A stretch of 52,821 nt of DNA from an uncultured Gemmiger sp. (GCA_944386495.1 CALXBE010000014.1:1-52821), one strand, 5' to 3'. Positions 40,775-49,360 are shown, counted from the first letter of the stretch. The notes: a model not told the origin generated them from the letters alone. Program-made: numbers and translations.

Positions 40775-42709
40775 ATGGTAAATGTAGATTTGAAAGGAAC
40801 TGTCCGTCAGGTAGAGGCGGGCACTACCGTGGCTGATATTGCCAAGAGCATTGGCATGGGCCTGTACAAGGCCGCTACCAGCGCCAAGCTGGACGGAGAA
40901 CTGGTGGACCTTCGCACCCCTGTGGAGAAGGACTGCAAGCTGGAAATTCTCACTTTTGAGGACGAGGAGGGCAAGCATGCCTTCTGGCACACCACTGCCC
41001 ACATTATGGCTCAGGCGGTGCAGCGGCTGTTCCCCGGCACCAAGTTCGGCATCGGTCCTGCTCTGGAGGACGGCTTCTATTATGATATGAAGGGGGAGCG
41101 TCCCTTCTCCACCGAGGACTTTGCCGCCATCGAGGCTGAGATGAAGAAAATCGTCAAGGCTGACATTCCGGTAGAAAAGCGGTTCATCACCCTGGAGGAA
41201 GGCCGTGAGATTTTTGCCGGCCAGGACTACAAGCTGGAACTGCTGGAAGAGTACGCTGAAAAGGGCTGGCAGCTCTCCATCTATACTCAGGATGACTTCA
41301 CCGACCTGTGCGCCGGTCCTCACCTCATGAGTACCGGTTCCGTCAAGGCCATCAAGCTGACCAAGGCTTCTTCCGCTTACTGGCGGGGAGATGCTTCCAA
41401 GGACAGCCTGACCCGTATCTACGGCATTTCCTTCCCCAAGGCTTCTCTGCTGGAGGAGTACCTGAAACAGCAGGAGGAAGCTCTCAAGCGGGACCACAAT
41501 AAGATCGGCCGTGAGCTGGAGTATTTCACCACCGTGGATTCCATCGGCCAGGGCCTGCCCGTCATGCTGCCCAACGGCGCCCGGACCATCCAGCTGCTTC
41601 AGCGTTGGGTAGAGGACACTGAGCGCAAGCGGGGCTACCTCCTCACCAAGACCCCCCTCATGGCAAAGCGGGATCTGTACAAAATCAGCGGTCACTGGGA
41701 TCACTACCTGGATGGCATGTTCATCCTGGGCGACCCCTACGATGAGACCAAAGAGTGCTTTGCCCTCCGTCCCATGACCTGCCCCTTCCAGTACCAGGTC
41801 TACCTGAACCGGAAGCGGAGCTACCGTGACCTGCCCATGCGGCTGGGTGAGACTTCCACCCTGTTCCGGAACGAGGATTCCGGCGAGATGCACGGTCTGA
41901 TCCGGGTACGCCAGTTCACCATCAGCGAGGGCCACATCGTTCTCCGTCCCGACCAGCTGGAGGAGGAGTTCAAGGGCTGCCTGGAGCTGGCCCGGGAAAT
42001 GCTGGGCACTCTGGGCCTGGCCGAGGATGTAAGCTACCGGTTCAGCCAGTGGGACCCCAACCGGAAGGATAAGTACGAGGGCACTCCTGAGCAGTGGGAG
42101 GAAGCCCAGGGTCTGATGAAGAAGATTCTGGACCACCTGGGAGTGGACTACAAGGTAGGCATTGACGAGGCTGCCTTCTATGGTCCCAAGCTGGACATTC
42201 AGATCAAGAATGTGTTCGGAAAAGAGGACACCCTCATCACCATCCAGATCGACATGCTGCTGGCTCAGAAGTTCGGCATGGTTTACACCGGTGAGGATGG
42301 TCAGGAGCATACCCCCTATATCATCCACCGTACTTCCATTGGCTGCTACGAGCGTACCCTGGCCCTGCTGCTGGAGAAGTACGCCGGTGCTCTGCCCACC
42401 TGGCTCATGCCTACTCAGGTCATGATCGTGCCCATTACCGAGCGCGCCCATGAGTATGCCCGTCAGCTGGTTTCCAAGCTGGAGGAGTACGACATCCGGG
42501 TAGAGGCTGACTACCGCAGTGAAAAGATGGGCTACAAGATTCGGGAAGCCCAGCTCAAGAAGATTCCTTATATGCTGGTAGTAGGCGACAAGGAAGTGGA
42601 GGAAGGTACTGTTTCTGTCCGTGCCCGGAAAGAGGGCAAGGGCGGTACCATGACCGTGGACCAGTTCCTGAACCAGATCACCACCGAGATCCGCACCAAG
42701 GAAAAGTAA
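40775..42709 (+). CDS. thrS: threonyl-tRNA synthetase
   Basis: 644 residues. An N-terminal TGS domain (1-60) is followed by the editing domain (HTTAHIMAQAV; TDLCAGPH), the class II catalytic core with zinc ligands in RPMTCPFQ, GEMHGL and IIHRTSIG, and the anticodon-binding domain from ~545. It charges tRNA-Thr. The frame is open upstream through the T-box, but AAGGAG before ATG 40775 and the MVNVDLKG start mark the true beginning. Arg codons are largely CGT, as in other strongly expressed genes of this window. It is monocistronic. Confidence 0.97.
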   Translation: MVNVDLKGTVRQVEAGTTVADIAKSIGMGLYKAATSAKLDGELVDLRTPVEKDCKLEILTFEDEEGKHAFWHTTAHIMAQAVQRLFPGTKFGIGPALEDGFYYDMKGERPFSTEDFAAIEAEMKKIVKADIPVEKRFITLEEGREIFAGQDYKLELLEEYAEKGWQLSIYTQDDFTDLCAGPHLMSTGSVKAIKLTKASSAYWRGDASKDSLTRIYGISFPKASLLEEYLKQQEEALKRDHNKIGRELEYFTTVDSIGQGLPVMLPNGARTIQLLQRWVEDTERKRGYLLTKTPLMAKRDLYKISGHWDHYLDGMFILGDPYDETKECFALRPMTCPFQYQVYLNRKRSYRDLPMRLGETSTLFRNEDSGEMHGLIRVRQFTISEGHIVLRPDQLEEEFKGCLELAREMLGTLGLAEDVSYRFSQWDPNRKDKYEGTPEQWEEAQGLMKKILDHLGVDYKVGIDEAAFYGPKLDIQIKNVFGKEDTLITIQIDMLLAQKFGMVYTGEDGQEHTPYIIHRTSIGCYERTLALLLEKYAGALPTWLMPTQVMIVPITERAHEYARQLVSKLEEYDIRVEADYRSEKMGYKIREAQLKKIPYMLVVGDKEVEEGTVSVRARKEGKGGTMTVDQFLNQITTEIRTKEK

Positions 42710-42712
42710 TCA

Positions 42713-42756
42713 AATCTAAAAAGCCCCCTGTCCATCGGACAGGGGGCTTTCTTTTT
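42713..42756. terminator. bidirectional terminator of thrS and the cupin operon
   Basis: AAAGCCCCCTGTCC (42720-42733) pairs with GGACAGGGGGCTTT (42737-42750), with T- and A-runs on both sides. Confidence 0.88.
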
Positions 42757-42765
42757 GAACGCGGT

Positions 42766-43203
42766 TTATTTCAGGGCGTCGTATTCTTCCGGGGTCACAG
42801 GTTCCAGCCACTGGTTGGAGGTCTCGGTGCCGGGAGCCTCAAAGGCAATGTGGGAGAACCAACTGTCGGCTTTGGCCCCGTGCCAGTGCTTTACATTGGC
42901 GGGAATGGTGATGACCATACCAGGGGTCAGGCTGACGGCTTCCTTCCCTTCCTCCTGATACCAGCCCTCTCCTGCGGTGCAGATAAGGATCTGTCCGCCG
43001 CCTTCCTTGGCCCTGTGAATGTGCCAGTTGTTCCGGCATCCCGGCTCAAAGGTCACATTGGCCAGAAAGACAGGGCATTGACCGGCCTGGGTTAGAGGGT
43101 TCAAATAGGACTTGCCCACAAAGTACGGAGCGTAGGCGGTGTTCTCCTGGCCCAGTCCAAAAACATTTTCCCGGGCAAACCGTTCATAATCAGAGTGTTT
43201 CAT
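42766..43203 (-). CDS. cupin-domain protein
   Basis: 145 residues, a single conserved beta-barrel. The metal-binding histidines are visible in NNWHIHRAKEGGGQ (motif 1) and KHWHG (motif 2), with SLTPGMVITIPANV between. Such small cupins often accompany carboxymuconolactone-decarboxylase-like proteins, exactly as here (13-nt gap). The substrate is unknown; roles in aldehyde or peroxide handling are proposed for similar pairs. AAAGGAGA precedes ATG by 6 nt. Confidence 0.88.
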   Translation of the reverse strand: MKHSDYERFARENVFGLGQENTAYAPYFVGKSYLNPLTQAGQCPVFLANVTFEPGCRNNWHIHRAKEGGGQILICTAGEGWYQEEGKEAVSLTPGMVITIPANVKHWHGAKADSWFSHIAFEAPGTETSNQWLEPVTPEEYDALK

Positions 43204-43216
43204 AAGGTGTCTCCTT

Positions 43217-43975
43217 TCAATCGGTTAAAATCTCCCGCCCGGCATTCAGGGCATTGAAAAGACGGGGAAAGCCCATATATCCGCTGGCATGGACCAGGGC
43301 ACAGACCAGCTCTTCCCGGGTGTTTCCGGCTTTCAGGGCTCCTTCCAGGTGGCTTTTTACCTGAAGGTCGGCGCCCCCCAGTGCGGCCAGCAGGACAACG
43401 GTGAGAAGTTCCCGGGTCTTTCTGTCCAGCCCGGAACGGGTATGGAAATCTCCAAAGCAGAGCTGGGTGAGGAACCGGGGAACGGCCTGGGCAAATTCTC
43501 CTGGAAGCCAGGTGTACTTCCGGGCAATCTCGTCCCCATAAAGAGGAGCCTGGAGCGCCAGCCCCTTCTCATACCGCTCCTGGGAATCCTGGATGTTCCC
43601 CTGACTGGGCAGGGGAAGAGGAATGTTATTCCGGGCAAAAACCTGGTTCATGGTCTGGATGGCGTTGAGAGTCTTGGGAAAGCCAATGAAGGGGGCGCAC
43701 TGGTAGATAGCTTCCCGAATTTCCACCGGAGTGCAGCCTGCATTCAGCCCGGCCTGAACATGGGCGTCCAATTGAGGCAGGGTGCTGACGGTGGTCAGGA
43801 CTGTAATGGTCACCAGCTCTCTCATCCGGTTGTCCAGGCTGCCTACATAACACACATCGCCAAAAATAAACCCCTGCAAAATCTGCATGAACTCAGGGTC
43901 AGTGCCTTCATCCCCGGCGGCAGGAATGTGGAAGAGTTCCTCCACCTTTTCCGCAGTTCGTTCTTTTCGATTCAT
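43217..43975 (-). CDS. carboxymuconolactone decarboxylase-family protein, two-domain
   Basis: 252 residues made of two tandem CMD/AhpD-like helical domains (~30-125 and ~150-250). They are seen as parallel segments RELVTITVL...HVQAGLNAGCTPVEIREAI and RELLTVVLL...HLEGALKAGNTREELVCAL. The CxxC of AhpD peroxidase partners is absent; single Cys residues remain. AGAGAGG precedes ATG. It is first gene of the operon with the cupin, under one promoter. Function is likely redox or decarboxylation of small molecules, unproven. Confidence 0.88.
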   Translation of the reverse strand: MNRKERTAEKVEELFHIPAAGDEGTDPEFMQILQGFIFGDVCYVGSLDNRMRELVTITVLTTVSTLPQLDAHVQAGLNAGCTPVEIREAIYQCAPFIGFPKTLNAIQTMNQVFARNNIPLPLPSQGNIQDSQERYEKGLALQAPLYGDEIARKYTWLPGEFAQAVPRFLTQLCFGDFHTRSGLDRKTRELLTVVLLAALGGADLQVKSHLEGALKAGNTREELVCALVHASGYMGFPRLFNALNAGREILTD

Positions 43976-44052
43976 CTCAATACCTCTCTTCCGTTGGGGC
44001 AGGGGAGGGGAGAACAGCTCCCTTTCTCCGCCCTGTCTGATTTTTCATCTCT

Positions 44053-44082
44053 ATTATGACAAGGGGAAAAAGGAAAGTCCAA
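44053..44082 (-). promoter_or_regulatory. promoter of the CMD-cupin operon
   Basis: Reverse strand: TTGGAC (44077-44082), an 18-nt spacer, and CATAAT (44053-44058). Confidence 0.6.
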
Positions 44083-44120
44083 TACCTGTTTTTTATCCCG
44101 CCCCATTCATTCTGGGCATA

Positions 44121-44156
44121 GAAAAAAGAAAAACCGGGAGAGAAGGTATCTCTCCC
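44121..44156 (-). terminator. Rho-independent terminator of gltX
   Basis: GGGAGAGA (44136-44143) pairs with TCTCTCCC (44149-44156). The reverse strand continues GGTTTTTCTTTTTTC. Confidence 0.82.
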
Positions 44157-44173
44157 AGCGGGATTATAAGGTA

Positions 44174-45631
44174 TTAACCTTTCAGCTTTTCCAGGGCAGC
44201 CTTCAGCCGCTCCATAGTCAGTTCCCGGCCCAGGTAAGCGGCGATTTCAGTGCCGCCGCCAGGGGTCCGGTTCTTTCCGGACAGGGCAATGCCCAGGGGA
44301 TAGAGCAGCCAGCCGTTCTTCTTTTCCAGGGCCTCGGCCTTGGCCTTGCAGGCTTCAAAAATGGCATCCTTGGTCCAGGTGTCCAGACCGGAGAGGACCT
44401 CCTCCAGGGCGGCCAGGGCTTCCAGAGCGCTTTCGGGGGTGGTCTTCTGCTTCTTGTTCTGGTACAGCTCCAGGTCATAGTCGGGCATCTGGTCAATAAA
44501 GTCCAGCTGCTCGGGAATCTCCCCCAGAACCTCGCACCGGTTGTGGAGGCACTGGCAGAGGAGAGCCATATCCACGGGACGATGGACAGCCTGCTCCACC
44601 CAGGGCTTGGCCACTTCCAGGAATTCCTCCTCGCTCAGACGGCGGATGTATTCCGCGTTGATGGCACGGAGCTTGAGGGAATCAAAGATGGCAGGGGACT
44701 TGCTGATGTTGGCGGGGTCCCAGATCTTGATCATTTCTTCCAGGGAGAAGATCTCCTCCTCGCCCTTGGGGCTCCAGCCCAGAAGGAGAATGTAGTTCAT
44801 GACGGCCTGGCTCAGATAGCCTTTGGCCACCAGATCCTGGTAGCTGGCATCCCCGTTCCGCTTGCTCAGCTTGTTCTGAGCGTCCTTCATAACAGGAGGG
44901 CAGTGAATGTAGACAGGCAGATCCCAGCCGAAGGCCTGGTACAGCAGATTGTACTTGGGGGTGCTGCTCAGATACTCGCTTCCCCGGATTACATGGGTGA
45001 TGCCCATAAGATGGTCGTCCACCACATTGGCAAAGTTGTAGGTGGGCATTCCGTCGGTCTTGATGAGGATCTGGTCTTCCAGCTCGCTGTTGTTTACCTC
45101 AATATGGCCGTATACCAGGTCATCGAAGGAGGTGACCCCCTCAGTGGGGCACTTCTGCCGGATAACATAGGGGGTGCCGGCAGCCAGAAGACGGTCTACC
45201 TCCTCCTTGGGCAGGTTCCGGCAATGACCGTCATAGTGTCCGACAGCTTCCCCGGCAGCCTTCTGGTCGGCGTGGAGCTGCTCCAGGCGCTCGGGGGTGC
45301 AGAAGCAGTAGTAAGCCTTTCCGGCTTCCACCAGCTTCTCAGCGTATTCCTTGAACATTCCCATCCGCTGGCTCTGGATGTAGGGACCTACGGGACCGCC
45401 GATGTCGGGGCCTTCGTCCCAAATCAGGCCGGTCTGACGGCAGGTGTCGTAGATGATGTCGGTAGCACCCTCCACCAGACGGCCCTGGTCGGTATCTTCG
45501 ATCCGGAGAATGAAGGTGCCGTCGTTGTGCTTGGCCTGCAGATAGGCATAGAGGGCAGTGCGAAGATTACCCACATGCATGTAGCCGGTGGGGCTGGGGG
45601 CAAAGCGGGTTCTTACTTGATTGGTGGCCAT
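44174..45631 (-). CDS. gltX: glutamyl-tRNA synthetase
   Basis: 485 residues, class I synthetase. The HIGH motif appears as SPTGYMHVGNLRTAL (~13-27), EDTDQGR follows, and the KMSKS equivalent is KLSKRNG (~256). The C-terminal anticodon-binding helical domain is complete. It charges tRNA-Glu and, where no GlnRS exists, tRNA-Gln. GAGGA lies 10 nt before ATG. It has its own strong promoter and terminator. Confidence 0.97.
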   Translation of the reverse strand: MATNQVRTRFAPSPTGYMHVGNLRTALYAYLQAKHNDGTFILRIEDTDQGRLVEGATDIIYDTCRQTGLIWDEGPDIGGPVGPYIQSQRMGMFKEYAEKLVEAGKAYYCFCTPERLEQLHADQKAAGEAVGHYDGHCRNLPKEEVDRLLAAGTPYVIRQKCPTEGVTSFDDLVYGHIEVNNSELEDQILIKTDGMPTYNFANVVDDHLMGITHVIRGSEYLSSTPKYNLLYQAFGWDLPVYIHCPPVMKDAQNKLSKRNGDASYQDLVAKGYLSQAVMNYILLLGWSPKGEEEIFSLEEMIKIWDPANISKSPAIFDSLKLRAINAEYIRRLSEEEFLEVAKPWVEQAVHRPVDMALLCQCLHNRCEVLGEIPEQLDFIDQMPDYDLELYQNKKQKTTPESALEALAALEEVLSGLDTWTKDAIFEACKAKAEALEKKNGWLLYPLGIALSGKNRTPGGGTEIAAYLGRELTMERLKAALEKLKG

Positions 45632-45668
45632 AGAAAAACATCCTCACTTTGTAGTTTAAACTTCTTAC

Positions 45669-45697
45669 ATTGTAGTATTCGGCCGGGCTTTTGTCAA
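45669..45697 (-). promoter_or_regulatory. promoter of gltX
   Basis: Reverse strand: TTGACA (45692-45697), a 17-nt spacer, and TACAAT (45669-45674). Its back abuts the azlC promoter. Confidence 0.85.
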
Positions 45698-45704
45698 TTC
45701 TACA

Positions 45705-45733
45705 TTGACCAAAGAGATGGATTGTTCTATAAT
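45705..45733 (+). promoter_or_regulatory. promoter of azlCD
   Basis: TTGACC (45705-45710), a 17-nt spacer, and TATAAT (45728-45733). The leader is about 68 nt with no T-box. Confidence 0.82.
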
Positions 45734-45807
45734 GTCCCTCGTATGGGACCTCTGCCCTTTCAGGAGGGGTTCCGGTCCAAGGATGTCAAACGGAGTTGGG
45801 ATGAACC

Positions 45808-46500
45808 ATGAGGGATAAAACCATAGGGCATGCCTTCCGGGCCAGCCTGCCGGTCATGGCAGGATACCTGGTTCTGGGAATGGGTTTTGGGGTGCTGCTC
45901 CACGACCAGAGATACGGCTGGTGGTGGGCAGCGGTAATGAGTCTGCTGATTTATGCAGGGAGCCTGCAGTATCTGGCGGTAGACCTGATGGCGGCCGGAG
46001 CGGGAATCATCACTACAGCCCTGATGAGTCTGGTGGTGAATTTCCGGCACCTGTTTTACGGGATCACCATGCTGGAACGGTACAAGAAGGCGGGACGGGT
46101 GCGGCCCTATCTTATCTTTGCTTTGACCGACGAGACTTTCAGTCTGGTCTGTCAGGGAGACCTGCCCGACGGGGTAAGGGAAAAGGCATATTATTTCTGG
46201 GTCAGCCTGTTCAACCATTGCTACTGGATCGTCGGCAGCGTGCTGGGCACCTTTGTGGGAAATATTCTGGGCGAACACACCCAGGGCATTGACTTCAGCA
46301 TGACCGCCCTGTTTGTGATCATCTTCATCCAGCAGTGGGAAACTGCCAAGGACCACCGGCCTGCCCTTATTGGACTGGGGGTCAGTCTGGCAAGCCTTTT
46401 GATTTTCGGGCCTGACAGCTTCCTTATTCCCGGCATGGTTGGAATTACCCTGGCCCTTCTGGCCATGCGGAAGTTCCCGGCCCGAAAGGAGGGAGAATGA
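45808..46500 (+). CDS. azlC: AzlC-family branched-chain amino acid exporter subunit
   Basis: 230 residues with about six or seven hydrophobic segments. Family hallmarks are GMGFGVLLHD, SLLIYAGSLQYLAVDLM, NFRHLFYGITM and FALTDETFSL. With AzlD it forms an exporter for branched-chain amino acids or related analogues (azaleucine resistance in Bacillus). A modest GGAG lies upstream of the ATG. It overlaps azlD by 4 nt. Confidence 0.93.
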   Translation: MRDKTIGHAFRASLPVMAGYLVLGMGFGVLLHDQRYGWWWAAVMSLLIYAGSLQYLAVDLMAAGAGIITTALMSLVVNFRHLFYGITMLERYKKAGRVRPYLIFALTDETFSLVCQGDLPDGVREKAYYFWVSLFNHCYWIVGSVLGTFVGNILGEHTQGIDFSMTALFVIIFIQQWETAKDHRPALIGLGVSLASLLIFGPDSFLIPGMVGITLALLAMRKFPARKEGE

Positions 46501-46832
46501 TGCCTATTTCCCCCATTCAGTCCTGGGCGCTTATCCTGACCATGGCTCTGGTCACTGCGGGCATCCGCTTTTTCCCTTTCTGGGTGTTTCGGAAGAATAC
46601 TCCTAAGCTGGTGCTCTATCTGGGAACTGTTCTGCCCGGGGCGGTCATGGCCATGCTGGTGGTCTACTGCCTGAAAGACCTGGACCTGCTGGGCTCCAAC
46701 CATGGCCTGCCTCAAATCATCTCGGTGGGAGTGGTGGCAGTCCTCTACAAGTGGAAGCACAACACCCTGCTCTCCATTCTGGGAGGTACCCTCTGCAATA
46801 TGATTCTGCTTCAGACCATATTTGCAGTATAG
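46497..46832 (+). CDS. azlD: AzlD-family branched-chain amino acid exporter subunit
   Basis: 111 residues, three or four membrane helices, with the FPFWVFRKNTPKLVLYLGTV region and terminal membrane segment typical of AzlD. It begins ATGATG over the azlC stop. It is the small partner needed for AzlC transport. No clear terminator separates it from the trpS promoter 14 nt later. Confidence 0.92.
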   Translation: MMPISPIQSWALILTMALVTAGIRFFPFWVFRKNTPKLVLYLGTVLPGAVMAMLVVYCLKDLDLLGSNHGLPQIISVGVVAVLYKWKHNTLLSILGGTLCNMILLQTIFAV

Positions 46833-46845
46833 TTTAATGAAAAAG

Positions 46846-46874
46846 TTGTGACAGGAACAAAACTGTGGTACACT
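46846..46874 (+). promoter_or_regulatory. promoter of trpS
   Basis: TTGTGA (46846-46851), a 17-nt spacer, and TACACT (46869-46874). The leader is only ~28 nt, so trpS has no T-box, unlike thrS. Confidence 0.7.
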
Positions 46875-46909
46875 ATATAAAATAAAAACCTTTCTGAGGT
46901 GAAGATAAA

Positions 46910-47914
46910 ATGGAAGAAATGAAGAAGAAACGGATATTGTCCGGCATCCAGCCCACCGGTACTTTTACCCTGGGCAACTATATTGGGGCTGTTCGGAACT
47001 GGGCTGTCATGCAGGAACAGTTTGAATGCCTGTACATGGTGGCAGACCTCCACGCCCTCACCGTGCGGCAGGAGCCTGCTGCTCTGCGGGCCCACACCCG
47101 GGAAGCGGCTGCCATGCTGCTGGCCGCCGGCATTGACCCGGCCCGGAGCATCCTCTTTGTGCAGAGCCATGTGCCCAGCCATACCATGCTTAACTGGGTG
47201 CTCTGCTGCAATACCCAGTTCGGAGAACTGAGCCGGATGACCCAGTACAAGGATAAGTCTGCCAAACACCCGGACAATGTAAACGCAGGTCTGTTCACCT
47301 ATCCCTGCCTCATGGCTGCTGATATCCTCATCTACAACGCCGACCTGGTGCCGGTGGGGGGAGACCAGAAACAGCACCTGGAACTGAGCCGGAATATTGC
47401 CCAGCGGTTCAACAACACCTACAGCCCCACCTTCACCATGCCTGAACCCTACATCACCAAGGCGGGGGCCAAGATCATGAGCCTCCAGGAGCCCACCAAG
47501 AAGATGAGCAAGAGCGATACCAACGCCAACAGCTTTATTCTTATGACCGACACTCCCGACCAGATCATGAAGAAGTTCAAGCGGGCGGTCACTGACAGCG
47601 AAGGTGTGGTCCGGGCTGACAGCGAGAACAAGCCCGGCGTCACCAACCTGATGAGCATTTACAGTGTCTTTACCGGCAAAGAGTTCTCCCGGATCGAGGC
47701 TGAGTTTGCAGGGAAGGGGTACGGTGACTTTAAAGAAGCCGTGGCTCAGAGCGTCATTGACACCTTCCGCCCCATTCAGGAAGAGTACGCCCGCATCCTG
47801 GCCGATAAGGCCTATGTGGACCAGGTGCTCAAGGACGGCGCTGCTGCCGCCGCACGGATCGCTGACCGGACCACCGCCAAGGTGTACCGGAAAGTCGGCC
47901 TGCTGCAGCTGTGA
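46910..47914 (+). CDS. trpS: tryptophanyl-tRNA synthetase
   Basis: 334 residues, class I. The HIGH equivalent is TGTFTLGNYIG (~16-26) and KMSKS is at 198-202. SGIQPTG at the N-terminus and the LTADILIYxAD-type segment (AADILIYNADLVPVGGDQ) are present. It charges tRNA-Trp. GAGGTGA precedes ATG by 7 nt. A strong terminator follows. Confidence 0.97.
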   Translation: MEEMKKKRILSGIQPTGTFTLGNYIGAVRNWAVMQEQFECLYMVADLHALTVRQEPAALRAHTREAAAMLLAAGIDPARSILFVQSHVPSHTMLNWVLCCNTQFGELSRMTQYKDKSAKHPDNVNAGLFTYPCLMAADILIYNADLVPVGGDQKQHLELSRNIAQRFNNTYSPTFTMPEPYITKAGAKIMSLQEPTKKMSKSDTNANSFILMTDTPDQIMKKFKRAVTDSEGVVRADSENKPGVTNLMSIYSVFTGKEFSRIEAEFAGKGYGDFKEAVAQSVIDTFRPIQEEYARILADKAYVDQVLKDGAAAAARIADRTTAKVYRKVGLLQL

Positions 47915-47960
47915 TTTTTCTGGAAATAATTTACAGTATTTCCGTAAAAAACAAAAACAG

Positions 47961-48004
47961 AAAAAGCCTGGACTTCGGAGAAATGCCGAAATCCAGGCTT
48001 TTTT
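47961..48004 (+). terminator. Rho-independent terminator of trpS
   Basis: AAAAAGCCTGGA-C-TTCGG pairs with CCGAA-A-TCCAGGCTTTTT (47961-48003), one internal mismatch. Confidence 0.87.
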
Positions 48005-48035
48005 GTCGAAAAGTTCCCGGGGAATCTTTTTTCCA

Positions 48036-48068
48036 AATATTGACAATATTGGTGTAAATCGGTATACT
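48036..48068 (+). promoter_or_regulatory. promoter of the AbrB-like gene with overlapping palindrome
   Basis: TTGACA (48040-48045), a 17-nt spacer, and TATACT (48063-48068). AATATT-GAC-AATATT (48036-48050) is centred on the -35 and could be an autorepression site. The ~70-nt leader has GGATAG (48078-48083)/CTATCC (48096-48101). Confidence 0.72.
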
Positions 48069-48145
48069 TACAACAAAGGATAGTGGTTTGCGACCCTATC
48101 CTACACAATTTCTTGTCATTTCAAAGGGAAATGGAGGCATTGAGG

Positions 48146-48397
48146 ATGAAATCCACCGGTATAGTGCGAAAAACGGATTCCCTGGGAAGAATCGTGCTGC
48201 CCAAGGAACTGCGGGAGACCTTAAAGATTCAGGATAACTCTCCGCTGGAAATTTTTGTGGATGAAGATTCCATTATTCTGAAAAAATATCGCCCTGCCGG
48301 GTCCTGTGACTTTTGCGGCAGCGTAGGGGACGACTGCAAGCCTTTTGGCAAGGTGATGATTTGCGCTGACTGCCGCGCCAAGATTGCCCGGCTGTAA
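48146..48397 (+). CDS. AbrB/SpoVT-type transition-state regulator with zinc-ribbon tail
   Basis: 83 residues from ATG 48146, which has GGAGG 8 nt upstream; the longer frame from 48083 lacks one. The N-terminal swapped-hairpin SpoVT-AbrB DNA-binding domain (1-48) reads MKSTGIVRKTDSLGRIVLPK. The C-terminus has four cysteines (CDFC and CADC), a probable zinc knuckle. Such proteins regulate growth-phase genes, often including their own. The promoter palindrome fits autorepression. Confidence 0.92.
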   Translation: MKSTGIVRKTDSLGRIVLPKELRETLKIQDNSPLEIFVDEDSIILKKYRPAGSCDFCGSVGDDCKPFGKVMICADCRAKIARL

Positions 48398-48427
48398 AAA
48401 CGAAGCTCCATGAAAATTCATGGAGCT
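48395..48427 (-). terminator. terminator of the XRE regulator
   Basis: AGCTCCATGAA (48404-48414) pairs with TTCATGGAGCT (48417-48427). The reverse strand continues TCGTTTTTA. It lies between two convergent genes. Confidence 0.75.
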
Positions 48428-48431
48428 GGAT

Positions 48432-49118
48432 TTACCGGTTGATTTTTCCTTCGCAGGTGTGGATCAGATTCAACAGACAGGAGAGGGTATAGGGAGGATA
48501 CTCTTCTTCCAGACTTTTGGTGGTCATGGTAAGAGGGGAAAGGTCTTTCAGCCCGGGGGTCTTGTCATCCAGGGCTTCCCCTGCCAGCAGAGCCTTTACA
48601 TCGGCCAAAGCCAGAGAGGAAGCGGAATCGGTGTAGCCCTCCCAGCGGCCGTTGGTCAGCCCGAACATGCTGGAAGCATTCTTGGGCTGAGCAGAATAGA
48701 CCAGCCGGAACATTTTATAGATGGCCAGCATGAGATAATCCGATACACAGGCGGCCAGGGCCTTGTTCTGGCAGCTGCCCACCTTGTCAAAAAGGATGTT
48801 CAGGCTGTTGGTGATCAGTTTCTTGCTCATAATGGAGAGAGCACTGCCCCGCTTCAGATGGCTGTCTCCGACTCCCTCGCCGGGAATGTCCTCCACAGCC
48901 AGGGTCTGGCCGGTGGGTTCGGCGCTCCGCCCCAGCAGGTAATCACAGGAAACTCCGTAATAGTCGGCCACCTTTACCACAAACTCCAGGCCGCATTCCC
49001 GGATTCCTTTTTCGTAATGAGAAAGCAGGGCCTGGCTTACGCCCAGATCCTGAGCTGCCTGCTTTTGGGTCACACCCCGTTCTTTCCGCAATAGGGTGAT
49101 GATACGATTGAATTCCAT
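48432..49118 (-). CDS. XRE-family HTH transcriptional regulator
   Basis: 228 residues. The N-terminal Cro/C1 HTH (~1-62) reads RKERGVTQKQAAQDLGVSQALL followed by YYGVSCDYLLG. The C-terminal ~150 residues are helical with no family I recognise. A perfect 9-5-9 palindrome covers its promoter, so it likely represses itself. It faces the histidine-phosphatase gene divergently; related half-sites stand before that gene too. The ATG is preceded by GAGGA with very short spacing, so the exact start is slightly uncertain. Confidence 0.88.
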   Translation of the reverse strand: MEFNRIITLLRKERGVTQKQAAQDLGVSQALLSHYEKGIRECGLEFVVKVADYYGVSCDYLLGRSAEPTGQTLAVEDIPGEGVGDSHLKRGSALSIMSKKLITNSLNILFDKVGSCQNKALAACVSDYLMLAIYKMFRLVYSAQPKNASSMFGLTNGRWEGYTDSASSLALADVKALLAGEALDDKTPGLKDLSPLTMTTKSLEEEYPPYTLSCLLNLIHTCEGKINR

Positions 49119-49192
49119 TCCTCAGTCCATCCTTGTATATTTGCTGGTTCCCCAGAAAAAGCCGCAATAACACTCTTTACTACATGCCGTAA

Positions 49193-49221
49193 ATTATACA
49201 AAATGGAAAACATTTTGTAAA
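49193..49221 (-). promoter_or_regulatory. promoter of the XRE regulator
   Basis: Reverse strand: TTTACA (49216-49221), a 17-nt spacer, and TATAAT (49193-49198). Confidence 0.8.
49197..49219. promoter_or_regulatory. putative XRE operator
   Basis: TACAAAATG-GAAAA-CATTTTGTA is a perfect 9-5-9 inverted repeat lying exactly between and into the -35 and -10 boxes. Confidence 0.65.
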
Positions 49222-49340
49222 GTAAGTAAAATCCCCATATTTTTCCCCGAATTTTGACGATGAACTGGATATATGTTCCAGAAAACCCTCCGGCCCCGAA
49301 ATCTTGTGCCCGGAGCAGTTTTTGCGGAGGAAGAAAAACT

Positions 49341-49360
49341 GTTTTGTAACTATTTTGTAA
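49341..49360. promoter_or_regulatory. two TTTTGTAA half-sites before the phosphatase gene
   Basis: TTTTGTAA at 49342-49349 and 49353-49360, one helical turn apart (11 bp), repeats the half-site of the XRE operator. It suggests the regulator also acts on the divergent gene. CAGTTTTT/AAAAACTG forms a hairpin just upstream. No clear promoter is visible for the phosphatase gene. Confidence 0.4.

Noticed and set aside
46846-46909. T-box before trpS
   Set aside because: The leader is only about 28 nt and has no AGGGTGGNACCGCG-like sequence.
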